Source of the DNA: G965276765 sp965276765 | GTDB taxonomy: Bacteria > Actinomycetota > Acidimicrobiia > Acidimicrobiales > Palsa-688 | Length of the DNA: 64,000 nt | Direction: 5' to 3' | NCBI GenBank assembly: GCA_965276765.1 | Contig: OZ255627.1 | Span: forward strand, 2,046,001-2,110,000 | Shown here: in pieces, positions 17,853 to 25,763 of the stretch | Layout of the letters: each line of letters opens with the position of its first letter | Position numbering within the stretch: the first letter of the stretch is position 1 | Notes under the pieces: generated by a model | Database searches by the model: none | Seen by the model: only the letters and a program-made list of their open reading frames with translations | Told to the model about the DNA's origin: nothing | Program-made: the position numbers and the translations under genes

Positions 17853-18826
17853 GGTCGTTGTCCCGCCGCTCGCGACTCCCGCGACGGGGCGCCCGGCGTT
17901 GGCAACGAGGCGATAGCAGGGACCACCTGGCGGCACACCTCGGCGAAGGCGGCGGCGCGAGTCGTGGGGCGCACACCTCGTGCCGTGCCGAGAACGATGG
18001 GCAGGGGAGCCAGATCGTCGAGCAGGTTCACCGCCGCCACCGTTCCACCGTCGTAGGTCCTATCGGTGAGCGGCCGCTGGTTGAGGATGGTGTAGCCGAA
18101 CCCACGCGCCACGAGGGCCCGGACCGTCTCGTAGCTCGTCGAACGGAAGCCGATTCGGGGGGCGAAGCCACCCCGTTCGGCAAGGGACTGAAAGTACTCA
18201 CGCGAATGAGGGAGGTCCAGCAGGACCATGGGCTCTCCGGCGACATCGCCGAGGTGGGCGCCGCGGGCACCGGCGAGGCGGTGCTCGGCCGAGACGAGGA
18301 GGTAGGGAGGGGCACCGGCGAGAAAGTCGATTTCGACGTCGTCGCCGAGGTCCATGTCGTAGAGCAGGGCCAGCTCGCACCGCCCCTCGATGAGGGCCCG
18401 CCGCAGCGACTCGGTCTCACCCTCGATGGTCTCGATACCGACGCGGGGCTGAGCCACGGCGAAGGCGTGCAGGAGGCCGGGAAGGTAGAAGGGTGCAAGC
18501 GGGCCGAAGCACCCGACCGTCACCCGGCCGGCAAGGGAGCCCCCGAGGCTCTTGGCCGTGTCACCGAGGTCGGCGGCGTGGGCCAAAAAGGCCCTGGCAT
18601 CACGCAGAAACAGCTCCCCGGCCCTCGTCAGCGATAACCCGCGGGCGTGATGGCGGACGAGGAGCTGCACACCGAGCTGGCGCTCGAGCAGCGCCGTCGC
18701 CGTCGACACAGCCGACTGCGAGACGAGCAGCCGACGGGCGGCGTCGGTCATGCTGGCCGCCTCGGCCGCGGCGACGAAGTACCTGAGCTGGGTGAGCGTG
18801 AATGGTGGTTCGGGGGCGGGAGTCAC
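17849..18826 (-). CDS. LysR-type transcriptional regulator
   Basis: 325 residues: winged helix-turn-helix at the N-terminus (FTLTQLRYFVAAAEAASMTDAARRL, split as the family's first and second helices) and a two-lobed effector-binding domain (GRVTVGCFGPLAPFYLPGLL). The GTG start at 18826 precedes the helix-turn-helix by 13 residues. It is the first gene of the minus-strand catabolic cluster and overlaps the amidohydrolase, so it probably senses the substrate or an intermediate and controls the cluster, including its own transcript. Confidence 0.9.
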   Translation of the reverse strand: MTPAPEPPFTLTQLRYFVAAAEAASMTDAARRLLVSQSAVSTATALLERQLGVQLLVRHHARGLSLTRAGELFLRDARAFLAHAADLGDTAKSLGGSLAGRVTVGCFGPLAPFYLPGLLHAFAVAQPRVGIETIEGETESLRRALIEGRCELALLYDMDLGDDVEIDFLAGAPPYLLVSAEHRLAGARGAHLGDVAGEPMVLLDLPHSREYFQSLAERGGFAPRIGFRSTSYETVRALVARGFGYTILNQRPLTDRTYDGGTVAAVNLLDDLAPLPIVLGTARGVRPTTRAAAFAEVCRQVVPAIASLPTPGAPSRESRAAGQRP

Positions 18827-18991
18827 GCTCGACCTGGAGGGGAGCCGGCCACGTCCGGAAGTATCCATCGCCCGTCGGCATTGGTAAAGGACAACTTCTC
18901 GGCTCCGAAGGCCGGTGGCGTTGATGCAGGCGGCGGCCGCCCCCCGCCTCTCTCGTTAGGCGTTTGGCCTTTGGGCCTTACGGGCCAGGGT

Positions 18992-19228
18992 TCAGCTCGC
19001 CAGGCGCCGTTCGCCGAGGATCGAGCGGATCTCCTCGGTCTCCTGGGACGTGTGGCGGTCCATGATCGCCTCGAGCTCTCGGCGGTCGTTGTCGCTGCGG
19101 TACTGGGCCAGCTCGGAGCGCAGCCGGCGGCGCGCCTTGCGGGCGGCACGCTGGGTTCGAAACTCGTCGCGGATCGCCGCGAAGAGGGGAGTGATGGAAG
19201 CGTCGTTGGTCATAGAGTCGTTGGTCAT
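18992..19228 (-). CDS. small basic/acidic helical protein
   Basis: 78 residues, mostly predicted helix, rich in Arg and Glu (RAARKARRRLRSELAQYR). The start MTNDSMTND contains a small tandem repeat with two possible ATG codons (19228 and 19213). No family is recognised. Codon use matches the neighbours, so it is probably expressed. It stands alone between the LysR cluster and the phosphoesterase. Confidence 0.45.
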   Translation of the reverse strand: MTNDSMTNDASITPLFAAIRDEFRTQRAARKARRRLRSELAQYRSDNDRRELEAIMDRHTSQETEEIRSILGERRLAS

Positions 19229-19552
19229 GAGGGCGCCCTTTCTCGAGGGAATGGCACGCGCCGAACCAGGTCGTCCGGATCGCTCCCGCCGCCGGTGAAG
19301 GACATCGCCGGACCCTGGAGGCCGCAGCGGGCTAGCGGGGGTGGCCGGGCGCAGTGCAGATGGCCGAGGCAGTCGACCTGGCCCGATCGCATGTGATTAC
19401 TTTCTCAAGCATAGCGGATCGGTGGTCGGTCCGGAAGCGACATCGGTCACCTGGCGTCTGCCGGCCGGGTTCAGGGAGTGGCGGGGACGAGGCTTGAGAC
19501 GTGATGGCGTCCGGTATGCGACAGCTCCCGACCGTTGGCCTCGGGCGCCATT
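19229..19552. other. intergenic stretch without a recognised gene
   Basis: No convincing open frame, RNA or repeat is seen between the 78-residue protein and the end of the phosphoesterase gene. It should hold the promoter of the small gene on its left. Confidence 0.4.
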
Positions 19553-20125
19553 TCAGGCCGGTGGCGCTTTCGGGCGGGAACGCGTGCCGTCGAGTGGGAT
19601 GATCCGGTGCTCGATCAGCACCCCATCGGCGATTCGTAGCTCGCCGATGGTGTGAACCGGCTGCGCTCGGCGCTGGGTCGGCGAGCCGGGGTTGAAGAGG
19701 AGCTGGCCGCCATCGCCCTGCTCGTTCATCGGCGCATGACTGTGACCGAAGACGACGACATCGGCGTCGGGGAAGCGGCGCCGCATCCGGGCGGCGCGGC
19801 CGGTCGACGGCCCGCTGTCATGGATCATCCCGATCCGCACACCGCCGAGCTCGACCACCCGGGTCGTTGGCAGTAGTCCCGCCAGCGACAGGTCGTTGTT
19901 GCCGAGCACGGCGTGGACCGGTGCCTCCTCGCGCAGCAGATCGAGGACACCGGCGTCGAGGATGTCGCCGGCGTGGAGGATGGCGTCGGCACCACGCATC
20001 TGAGCCCGGGCCGCCTCCGGTAGGAGGCGAGGGGGCTGGCGTCCTCCCGGCGGAGCAGTCCGCAGGTGGGTGTCGGCGAGCACCACGACCCGAACGATGC
20101 CCGCCGACGAACGTCCTCGGGCCAT
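19553..20125 (-). CDS. metallophosphoesterase (YfcE/MJ0936 type)
   Basis: 190 residues with the full calcineurin-like metal-site set: Asp and His in LADTHLR, Asp in HAGDI, Asn in LGNND, His in GMIHDSG, and the closing GHSHAP. These small enzymes hydrolyse phosphodiesters with two divalent metals; natural substrates vary. The ATG at 20125 gives the usual family length; longer frames run into the riboflavin leader. It diverges from the riboflavin gene with about 230 bases between them. Confidence 0.88.
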   Translation of the reverse strand: MARGRSSAGIVRVVVLADTHLRTAPPGGRQPPRLLPEAARAQMRGADAILHAGDILDAGVLDLLREEAPVHAVLGNNDLSLAGLLPTTRVVELGGVRIGMIHDSGPSTGRAARMRRRFPDADVVVFGHSHAPMNEQGDGGQLLFNPGSPTQRRAQPVHTIGELRIADGVLIEHRIIPLDGTRSRPKAPPA

Positions 20126-20164
20126 GCTCGCCAGGATAGGGGCGGTGGCATCGGGCTCGACCGT

Positions 20165-20295
20165 CAGGTACGGTGAGGCCTTCGGTGCGATTCCGAGATG
20201 GGCAGTGAGAGCCTGCCGGTCCCGTCGCTGACGGGACAATCCGGTGCGATCCCGGGGCCACGCGGTGACATCCCGCTGGTGAGACCGACGCGTGG
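20165..20295 (+). promoter_or_regulatory. candidate divergent FMN riboswitch (RFN element)
   Basis: Upstream of the riboflavin gene the plus strand folds into a series of hairpins in RFN order: TCGG..CCGA (20182-20196, loop GGTGCGATT-like), GGCAG..CTGCC (20201-20217), an 8-bp variable stem GTCCCGTC..GACGGGAC (20219-20237), CCGG..CCGG (20241-20255, again GGTGCGAT) and GCGG..CCGC (20262-20276, loop TGACATC). The two GGTGnnATnCC halves and the TGAnAnC loops mirror the RFN consensus, but several invariant bases differ and the closing P1 stem is not clear. Position before ribE/ribB supports the call. Confidence 0.55.
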
Positions 20296-20352
20296 TCCGT
20301 CTCTTCTGTCCAGTTGATGGCCGGCGCCGCCGGTCCGACACAGGAGGTCGCA

Positions 20353-21573
20353 GTGTTCACCGGAAGGATCATCGAGGTCGGTGTCGTCGTGGAAGTCGAT
20401 GGCGATCGTGTTGCCGTTCGGGCCGTGAAGACGGTGGGATCGTTGCACGCTGGTGCGTCGATCTCGGTCTCAGGCGTCTGTCTGACCGTGACGGCCGTGC
20501 GGCCGGACGGCTTCGAGGCGGCGCTTTCGCAAGAGACCTCACGCCGCTCGATGCTCGGGGAGCTCGAGACGGGCGCAGAGGTCAACCTGGAGTTGCCGCT
20601 GCGGGTTGGGGACCCGCTCGACGGTCACCTCGTCCAGGGTCATGTGGATGCGGTCGGCAAGGTCGTCCGCATCGATGATGAGGGGATCGGCCGGAGGCTG
20701 TGGGTCCGACCGCCGACCCGGTTGCTCGCCGACCTGGTACCGAAGGGGTCGGTGGCGCTCGACGGGGTGAGCCTGACCGTCGCCGAGGTGGTCCGTGACC
20801 GCTTCTCGGTGGCGTTGATCCCGGCGACGCTCGCCGCGACCACCCTCGCGGCGGTGACCGTCGGGCAGCGAGTGAACCTGGAGTCCGATCTGGTCGGCAA
20901 GCTGGCCCGGGATCAGGGGCCTTCGACGGCTCCGGCGCTCGCCGCCGTGGTCAATGGCATGCCGTGGTCTGGACACCTTTCGGGACGGGCCGGGGTCGAG
21001 AAGGCGGTGGCGCAGGTGGCCTCCGGCGGGGCCATCATGATCTGGGATCCCGTTCGTGAGGGAGAAGTCGACGTCATGCTCGCCGGGGCGCGCCTGCAGC
21101 CCGAAGCCATCCGGTTCCTGCTCACCGAGGCGTGCGGGCACACGACCGTCCCGTGCGACGCCGACCGTCTCCGGCGGTTGGAGATCCCGCCGCTCGGCGG
21201 CTCCGGTGACCACCACGGCACCGCTCCCCATCTGCCCGTCGATCTGGCCGAGTCGACCGGCACCGGGGTGTCGGCCTTTGACAGGGCGGCGACGATCCGC
21301 CGCCTCGCTCACCCCAACGCTGTTGCCGACGACTTCCTGCGGCCCGGGCACGTGTTCCCGCTTGGCGCCAGGCCCGGAGGGCTCGCCGAGCGGGCCGGGC
21401 ACACCGAGTCATCCCTTGCGCTGTGCGAAGCGGCCGGCCTCCCTACGGTGGCAGTCATCTGTGAGGTCATGGGTGCCGACGGGACCATGGCCGGCGCCGG
21501 CGAGGCGGAACGCTTCGCCCTGCGCTGGGGACTGCCCCTCGTCGACATCGACGACCTCTGCGCCTGGCTGTAG
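20353..21573 (+). CDS. fused riboflavin synthase (RibE) / DHBP synthase (RibB)
   Basis: 406 residues in two parts. Residues about 1-195 are the duplicated lumazine-binding barrels of riboflavin synthase (VFTGRIIEVG, SVSGVCLTV, then the second repeat from VQGHVDAVGKV with ALDGVSLTV). Residues about 205-405 match 3,4-dihydroxy-2-butanone 4-phosphate synthase: TGTGVSAFDRAATIR, RPGHVFPLGARPGGL, GHTESSLAL and VICEVMGADGTMA. The acidic DREDEGD-like loop is altered to VREGEVD, so the second activity may be modified. Start GTG at 20353 lies 5 bases after AGGAGG. The usual fusions are RibB-RibA, so RibE-RibB is uncommon. Confidence 0.85.
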   Translation: MFTGRIIEVGVVVEVDGDRVAVRAVKTVGSLHAGASISVSGVCLTVTAVRPDGFEAALSQETSRRSMLGELETGAEVNLELPLRVGDPLDGHLVQGHVDAVGKVVRIDDEGIGRRLWVRPPTRLLADLVPKGSVALDGVSLTVAEVVRDRFSVALIPATLAATTLAAVTVGQRVNLESDLVGKLARDQGPSTAPALAAVVNGMPWSGHLSGRAGVEKAVAQVASGGAIMIWDPVREGEVDVMLAGARLQPEAIRFLLTEACGHTTVPCDADRLRRLEIPPLGGSGDHHGTAPHLPVDLAESTGTGVSAFDRAATIRRLAHPNAVADDFLRPGHVFPLGARPGGLAERAGHTESSLALCEAAGLPTVAVICEVMGADGTMAGAGEAERFALRWGLPLVDIDDLCAWL

Positions 21574-21601
21574 ACCGCGGCCGGGGGCCCGTCGTGGCGG
21601 T

Positions 21602-21897
21602 CTACCGCTCGACGTTCAAGGCCACGCGGGCCTGCTGGGCGATGGCCGGATAGCTGTTGTCGAGGTAAGCCCAGAGAGCAGCGAGCTGTCCGGCTGCGTC
21701 CGGCGGCTTCTCCGCCGTGGGTCCTTCGGCCACGATCATGACCGTAGCGTCGAGATCGGGTCGTTCCTAGTGAACTCTTCGGGCTCCCAGGACTCTTCGT
21801 GTCCATGTAGACCAACACCGGGTGTCTCCCGCCCGCCGGCAAAAGAATCTGGAGGTTGGAAGCCGATGCTGTGGCCGCACCATGCCACCGAATCATC
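21602..21897 (-). pseudogene. frameshifted remnant of an unknown gene
   Basis: Three successive minus-strand frames each look protein-like: an ATG frame giving NLQILLPAGGRHPVLVYMDT, then HEESWEPEEFTRNDP, then DLDATVMIVAEGP and AALWAYLDNSYPAIAQQ up to a TAG at 21602. Read together they suggest one gene with two frameshifts, beginning where the tlyA-like gene ends (ATG overlapping its stop). I do not recognise the product. Sequencing errors could also cause this pattern. Confidence 0.35.
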
Positions 21898-22090
21898 GGC
21901 GCCGATGAAAGTGGGCTAGGTGCTCGATGGCGCCGCGGCTGCCCAGGACTGGGCTCTCTATCGACCCATGCAACAGCCACCCGCACCGATCGAGTCCGGC
22001 GGCCGCGAGCTCGACCGCCTTGTGCCGGAGGCCGGGATCGGATGGGGGCACGGCCAGACCGAGCTCGTACATCGGCTTGACGAGGACTAG
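21893..22090 (-). pseudogene. tlyA: 3' part of tlyA-like rRNA methyltransferase, cut off by an IS
   Basis: Reads from the IS edge as LLVLVKPMYELG, continuing through a helical region to GWLLHGSIESPVLGSRG and a stop at 21893. This matches the end of the TlyA/FtsJ methyltransferase domain (motif around LVKPxFE). Joined to the piece at 23727-24261 through one copy of the CTAG duplication, it restores an uninterrupted frame. The gene is therefore inactivated by the IS1380-family insertion. Confidence 0.8.
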
Positions 22091-22110
22091 CCCAGGCTGT
22101 TCGGTAGGCC
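22091..22110 (+). repeat. left terminal inverted repeat of the IS1380 element
   Basis: CCCAGGCTGTTCGGTAGGCC; pairs with the right end at 23707-23726 with four mismatches. Confidence 0.85.
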
Positions 22111-22136
22111 GGGCTGGCTGAGCTGGGTGTATCCGC

Positions 22137-22206
22137 GAAGTGGCCCTCCTGGTAAAGGAAACTGCGCTTATCGAAGGCTGCAGGGACCCAACCAGGAGGG
22201 CACTTC
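22137..22206 (+). promoter_or_regulatory. hairpin that can hide the transposase ribosome site
   Basis: Arm 22137-22153 (GAAGTGGCCCTCCTGGT) pairs with arm 22191-22206 (ACCAGGAGGGCACTTC) with a single bulged base. The second arm contains AGGAGG, the probable ribosome-binding site of the transposase start at 22211. A transcript reading in from outside would fold and block translation, a known way for insertion sequences to limit activation by neighbouring promoters. Whether it acts so here is inferred. Confidence 0.6.
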
Positions 22207-22210
22207 TCAG

Positions 22211-23545
22211 GTGAAGCGTAACCGCCGTCGTCGGGGCATGAGGGTGACCACGGGGGGCAAGGGAGTGGTTGGTCATGCCGGGGCCCGCCTGCTGGCTGAT
22301 CTGGCTGATGCGGTCGGGCTGGGCGAAGCGCTGTCTGTGGCGATGGCGCCGAGCAAGATCCGCTCTGCGGGCCATGACCGTGGCAGGGTGCTGGTCGATC
22401 TGGCGGTGACTCTCGCCGATGGCGGCGAGACGATCTCGGATCTGGCCGTGCTACGCGACCAGCCGGAACTGTTCGGCGAGGTAGCGTCGACCCCGACGGC
22501 GTGGCGGACCCTCGAAGCCGTCGGCAATGCCGGCTTGGCTCGGATCGCCGAGGCGAGAGCCGAAGCACGGGCGGCGGCGTGGGCGGCCGGTGCCGATCCG
22601 GGGTTCTATGTGATCGATATCGACGGGACCCTGATCGGGTCGCATTCCGATAAACAGGGCGCGGCGCCGACCTACAAGCGCGGCTACGGGTTCCATCCCC
22701 TCGTGGCGTTCTTAGACGCCACCGGCGAAGCCCTCGCCGGGCTTTTGCGACCGGGGAACGCCGGGTCGGGGACCGCCGTCGATCATGTCACCGTGTTGGA
22801 TCAGGCTCTCGGCCAACTGCCTGTCGACCCGGCGGTCACCGAGATCACGGTGCGGACCGACTCGGCGGGCTGCTCGCATCATTTTGTCGACGCCTGCCGC
22901 CAACGCAATGTGCGCTTCAGTCTCGGGCATCGCCTCAGCGCGGAGATCGCCACGGTGGCGGTCACCATGCCCAACAGGGCCTGGGTTCGGGCGGTCAGCG
23001 CGGATGGCTCCGACCTGCGCGCCGACGCCGAGGTGGCTGAGATCACCGGGCTGGTCGACTTGTCCGCCTGGCCGGCGGGGACCCGGATGATCGCCCGGCG
23101 CGAGCACTGCCATCCCGGCGCCCAGCTCACCTTCACCGATATCGACGGGCGCCGCTACCAAGTCTTCATCACCGATGCCACCGAGGGTGACATCGCCTAC
23201 CTCGAGGCGCTGCAGCGCGGCCGGGGCCGAGCCGAACGGCTGATCTGTGATGCCAAGGACACCGGCATGAACAATCTGCCCTCCGCGTCGTTCGCTATCA
23301 ACGCCGCCTGGCTTGCTGTGGTCGGGATCGCGTGTGATCTGTTGGCCTGGTCGAGACTGCTGGTCCTCGAAGGCGAACTCGCCGCCGCCGAGCCGAAACG
23401 GCTCCGCTACTGCCTGCTGCACGCGGCCGGCATTATCGTCACCACCGGCCGGCGCCGACAGCTGCGTATCGCCGCCGGCTGGCCGTGGGCCGACCAGCTC
23501 GTCGCCGCCTTCGACCGCCTCAGCCTCCTCCGACTACAGATCTGA
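22211..23545 (+). CDS. IS1380-family transposase
   Basis: 444 residues with a DDE-type core: YVIDIDGTLIGSHSDK and ITVRTDSAGCSHHF supply the two Asp blocks, and the later region RGRAERLICDAKDTGMNN the acidic residue of the IS1380 (Tnp DDE group 1) pattern. The N-terminus contains the family's LLADLADAVGLGEALS section. The start is the GTG at 22211, behind AGGAGG inside the leader hairpin. No frameshifts are seen. Confidence 0.93.
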   Translation: MKRNRRRRGMRVTTGGKGVVGHAGARLLADLADAVGLGEALSVAMAPSKIRSAGHDRGRVLVDLAVTLADGGETISDLAVLRDQPELFGEVASTPTAWRTLEAVGNAGLARIAEARAEARAAAWAAGADPGFYVIDIDGTLIGSHSDKQGAAPTYKRGYGFHPLVAFLDATGEALAGLLRPGNAGSGTAVDHVTVLDQALGQLPVDPAVTEITVRTDSAGCSHHFVDACRQRNVRFSLGHRLSAEIATVAVTMPNRAWVRAVSADGSDLRADAEVAEITGLVDLSAWPAGTRMIARREHCHPGAQLTFTDIDGRRYQVFITDATEGDIAYLEALQRGRGRAERLICDAKDTGMNNLPSASFAINAAWLAVVGIACDLLAWSRLLVLEGELAAAEPKRLRYCLLHAAGIIVTTGRRRQLRIAAGWPWADQLVAAFDRLSLLRLQI

Positions 23546-23706
23546 GCGGTCCACCCGCGGTCTACCGGCGACCGCATCAGCCACGACCACGACCGGCCAA
23601 CCCAACCCAACCTCAAGCCGCTCTGGACAATCGCGCTCCGACCCCCGCCGCCACCACCAATCAGCGCGTCAACGACCAGATCGTCAACCATCACCACAAC
23701 CACGAG

Positions 23707-23726
23707 GGCCTACTGAAAGGTCTGGG
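23707..23726 (-). repeat. right terminal inverted repeat of the IS1380 element
   Basis: Reads CCCAGACCTTTCAGTAGGCC on the minus strand, matching the left end at 16 of 20 positions. Confidence 0.85.
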
Positions 23727-24261
23727 CTAGTAGGTCTGCGTCAGGAGCGATACCGAGACACTCCAACTGCCGACCCGCCTGTGCCAGAGCCAGATACGAC
23801 AGGTCGACGGTGATGACGTCGATGGTCTCGGGCACAAGGCCTGGGTTTAAGCTGCCCAGATTGGTGTTCTCGAGATTCACCACCCGCCCATCGTTGCGAA
23901 GGCTGCCGAGCAGCTGGCCGTGTCCGGCGTCGATGGCATACACCCGTCGAGCGCCGGCGTGAAGCAGAGCACCGGTGAATCCTCCCGTCGATGCCCCGAT
24001 GTCAGCCGCAGTTCGATCTCGCACGGACACGCCGAAAGCGTTAAGGGCACCCTCCAGCTTCAGCTGACCACGGGGACGTGTGACCGGCAGCACCCTGATC
24101 GTGGCATCGGAGCGGACCAGGGCGGCGGGATTGGTGACGATGACTCCATTCACGAGCACGACTCCCTGCCGGATCAAGGCGACGGGGTCCGTGGCGTGGG
24201 GGTAGGTGTGGCGGATGCGTTGGGTGAGCGCGACGAACCGGGCTTTCCTGGTGCGTGACAT
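23727..24261 (-). pseudogene. tlyA: 5' part of tlyA-like 16S/23S rRNA methyltransferase
   Basis: Starts at the ATG at 24261 behind GAGGAG. The N-terminus is an S4 RNA-binding domain (VALIRQGVVLVNGVIVTNPA), followed by a Rossmann methyltransferase with the SAM loop ADIGASTGGFTGALL and the acidic VYAID strand, then VITVDLSYLAL. TlyA methylates 2'-O of cytidines in 16S and 23S rRNA in mycobacteria. The frame is broken at 23727 after PDADLL by the insertion sequence; the remainder is at 21893-22090. Loss of tlyA is tolerated in other bacteria and gives capreomycin resistance. Confidence 0.85.
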
Positions 24262-24605
24262 TCGTGATCTCCTCGTGGTCGCTGGCGTCTGAGGACGGTC
24301 GAGCGAGGAGGAGCACGGGCACGCGAGCGCGCCAAAACGGGTCCCCAACTGCGGGACCCGGCGGGGTTGCTGCGAGGTTCAGCTCAGAACTACAAGAAGC
24401 CGGTCATGTAAAACCAGAATGCCCTGGCCGTCTTCCGAACGCAACGTCACGCCTTCACACCGGACGGTTATCTGGCACGAAGGGGCAACAGCGCTGCAGG
24501 ACTCATCGGAGGGCGTAGGGAGCCGCCCGGAGCATCGCGACGGGGATTGGTCGGCAAGGTCGGGCGGACCTTACGGAAAGGGCATGCAAGGACGATGATG
24601 GTTCC
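24262..24605. other. intergenic stretch with one perfect hairpin
   Basis: No gene is seen. A 7-bp perfect hairpin GGGTCCC..GGGACCC (24339-24359) has no U-tract, so it is not a clear terminator. The stretch must contain the promoters of the divergent tlyA-like and acetyltransferase genes. Confidence 0.4.
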
Positions 24606-25178
24606 GTGGCGTCGGACCCGAAGTCGCTCATGCTCCGCCCGGTCGGCGCCGCCGATTGGTCGTCGATCCACGAGTGGGGGTCTACGGACGAAGCGTGCCG
24701 GTACCAGCCCTGGGGACCGAACACGGTTCAGGACACGAAGCGATTTGTCGCCGACGCCGTTGCTGCATGGAAGGAGGACCCGCAAGACAGGTACGTGTGG
24801 GTAGTTCTCAGCGACCGAGCCAAGGTCGTCGGTCTCGGAGAGTTGCGCATTCGAAGTCGCCGCTGGGGTCATGCGGACATCGGCTATGCCGTCCACAACC
24901 AGTACTGGGGGCGGGGGATTGCTACCGTCGTTGCCGCTGCGCTCGCTCGGTTTGCTTTCGATCAGCTCGACCTCCATCGAGTCGCGGCGACCTGTGACCC
25001 ACGAAACGTCGCCTCGGCTGCTGTCCTCCGCAAGGTCGGAATGACCTACGAAGGGCGGCTTCGCCACACCATGCAACTGCGCGATGGCTGGCGCGATTCG
25101 GATGTGTTCAGCCTTCTCGCCGGTGAGGCACTCGCTTCACCGCCCGCTGTCGAAGCGACCATTTCGCTCGGCCGGTAG
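24606..25178 (+). CDS. GNAT acetyltransferase (RimJ/RimL-like)
   Basis: 190 residues of the Gcn5-related N-acetyltransferase fold, subgroup Acetyltransf_3. It begins with MLRPVGAADWSSIHEW and has the acetyl-CoA binding stretch NQYWGRGIATVVAAAL, followed by RVAATCDPRNVASAAVLRKV and GMTYEGRLRH. Such proteins acetylate ribosomal protein N-termini, amino groups of antibiotics or small metabolites. GTG start at 24606. No neighbour hints at the substrate. Confidence 0.88.
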   Translation: MASDPKSLMLRPVGAADWSSIHEWGSTDEACRYQPWGPNTVQDTKRFVADAVAAWKEDPQDRYVWVVLSDRAKVVGLGELRIRSRRWGHADIGYAVHNQYWGRGIATVVAAALARFAFDQLDLHRVAATCDPRNVASAAVLRKVGMTYEGRLRHTMQLRDGWRDSDVFSLLAGEALASPPAVEATISLGR

Positions 25179-25265
25179 TGGCGTTCGTGAAACGCCGAGG
25201 CCGGGTCGCCAAGGCTTACGGCAAGGGGGCGTAGTCGGTCCGCCGCCCCAAGCTAGTCTAGGTGG

Positions 25266-25763
25266 ATGGGAAGTTCGGGACCCTCAACGTTGAATGAGCG
25301 AGATGCCCTCTGCGGCTTCCTCGATCAGGCGCGTGACGCGTTAGTACGGAAGGTCCAAGGTGTCAGCGAAGTTGATGCCCGCCGGGTCCCGACGGCGAGT
25401 TCGCTATCTCTACTAGGAGTGCTTAAGCACGCCGCCTTGTGGGAACGGCGGTGGTTCCAGGTCATCGGCGCTGGCCGTACCTTCCCCCATGAGTGGCCCG
25501 AGTCTGAATCGAAGAGCATGGACGAGGACTTTCTGATCGGCGACCAGGAGACAGTCGAGTACTGGCTTGCCTATTACATTAATCAGGCTGCGATCTCGCG
25601 GCAGATAACAGCGGAGATGCAGCTGGGAGATCCCTGCGCGCGACAGGATCTCGCGGATCACAATCTGCGCTGGTTACTACTACATATGATCCAGGAGACC
25701 GCACGACATGTTGGGCATGCCGACATCATCCGGGAGACCCTGGACGGTAGCCGCGGCCTTTAG
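25266..25763 (+). CDS. DinB-family (DUF664) four-helix protein
   Basis: 165 residues with the metal-binding helical bundle of DinB-like proteins: the first His in LLGVLKHAALWERRWF and the pair in MIQETARHVGHADIIRE. Actinobacterial relatives include mycothiol-dependent enzymes and many proteins of unknown role. The ATG at 25266 is used; AGGTGG lies directly before it. It stands alone, 87 bases after the acetyltransferase. Confidence 0.82.
   Translation: MGSSGPSTLNERDALCGFLDQARDALVRKVQGVSEVDARRVPTASSLSLLGVLKHAALWERRWFQVIGAGRTFPHEWPESESKSMDEDFLIGDQETVEYWLAYYINQAAISRQITAEMQLGDPCARQDLADHNLRWLLLHMIQETARHVGHADIIRETLDGSRGL

Larger units (their letters stand above)
22087..23730 (+). mobile_element. 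IS1380-family insertion sequence with CTAG target duplication
   Basis: The element runs from 22091 to 23726 (1636 bp) between 4-bp direct repeats CTAG (22087-22090 and 23727-23730). Its ends are imperfect inverted repeats, 16 of 20 matching: CCCAGGCTGTTCGGTAGGCC at the left, and CCCAGACCTTTCAGTAGGCC read inward at the right. It carries one transposase gene. It interrupts the tlyA-like gene, which rejoins in frame when the element and one CTAG are removed. Both ends are intact, so the copy may still be active. Confidence 0.88.

Noticed and set aside
24339..24359. Rho-independent terminator at the GGGTCCC/GGGACCC hairpin
   Set aside because: No U-tract on either side, and both flanking genes point away from it.
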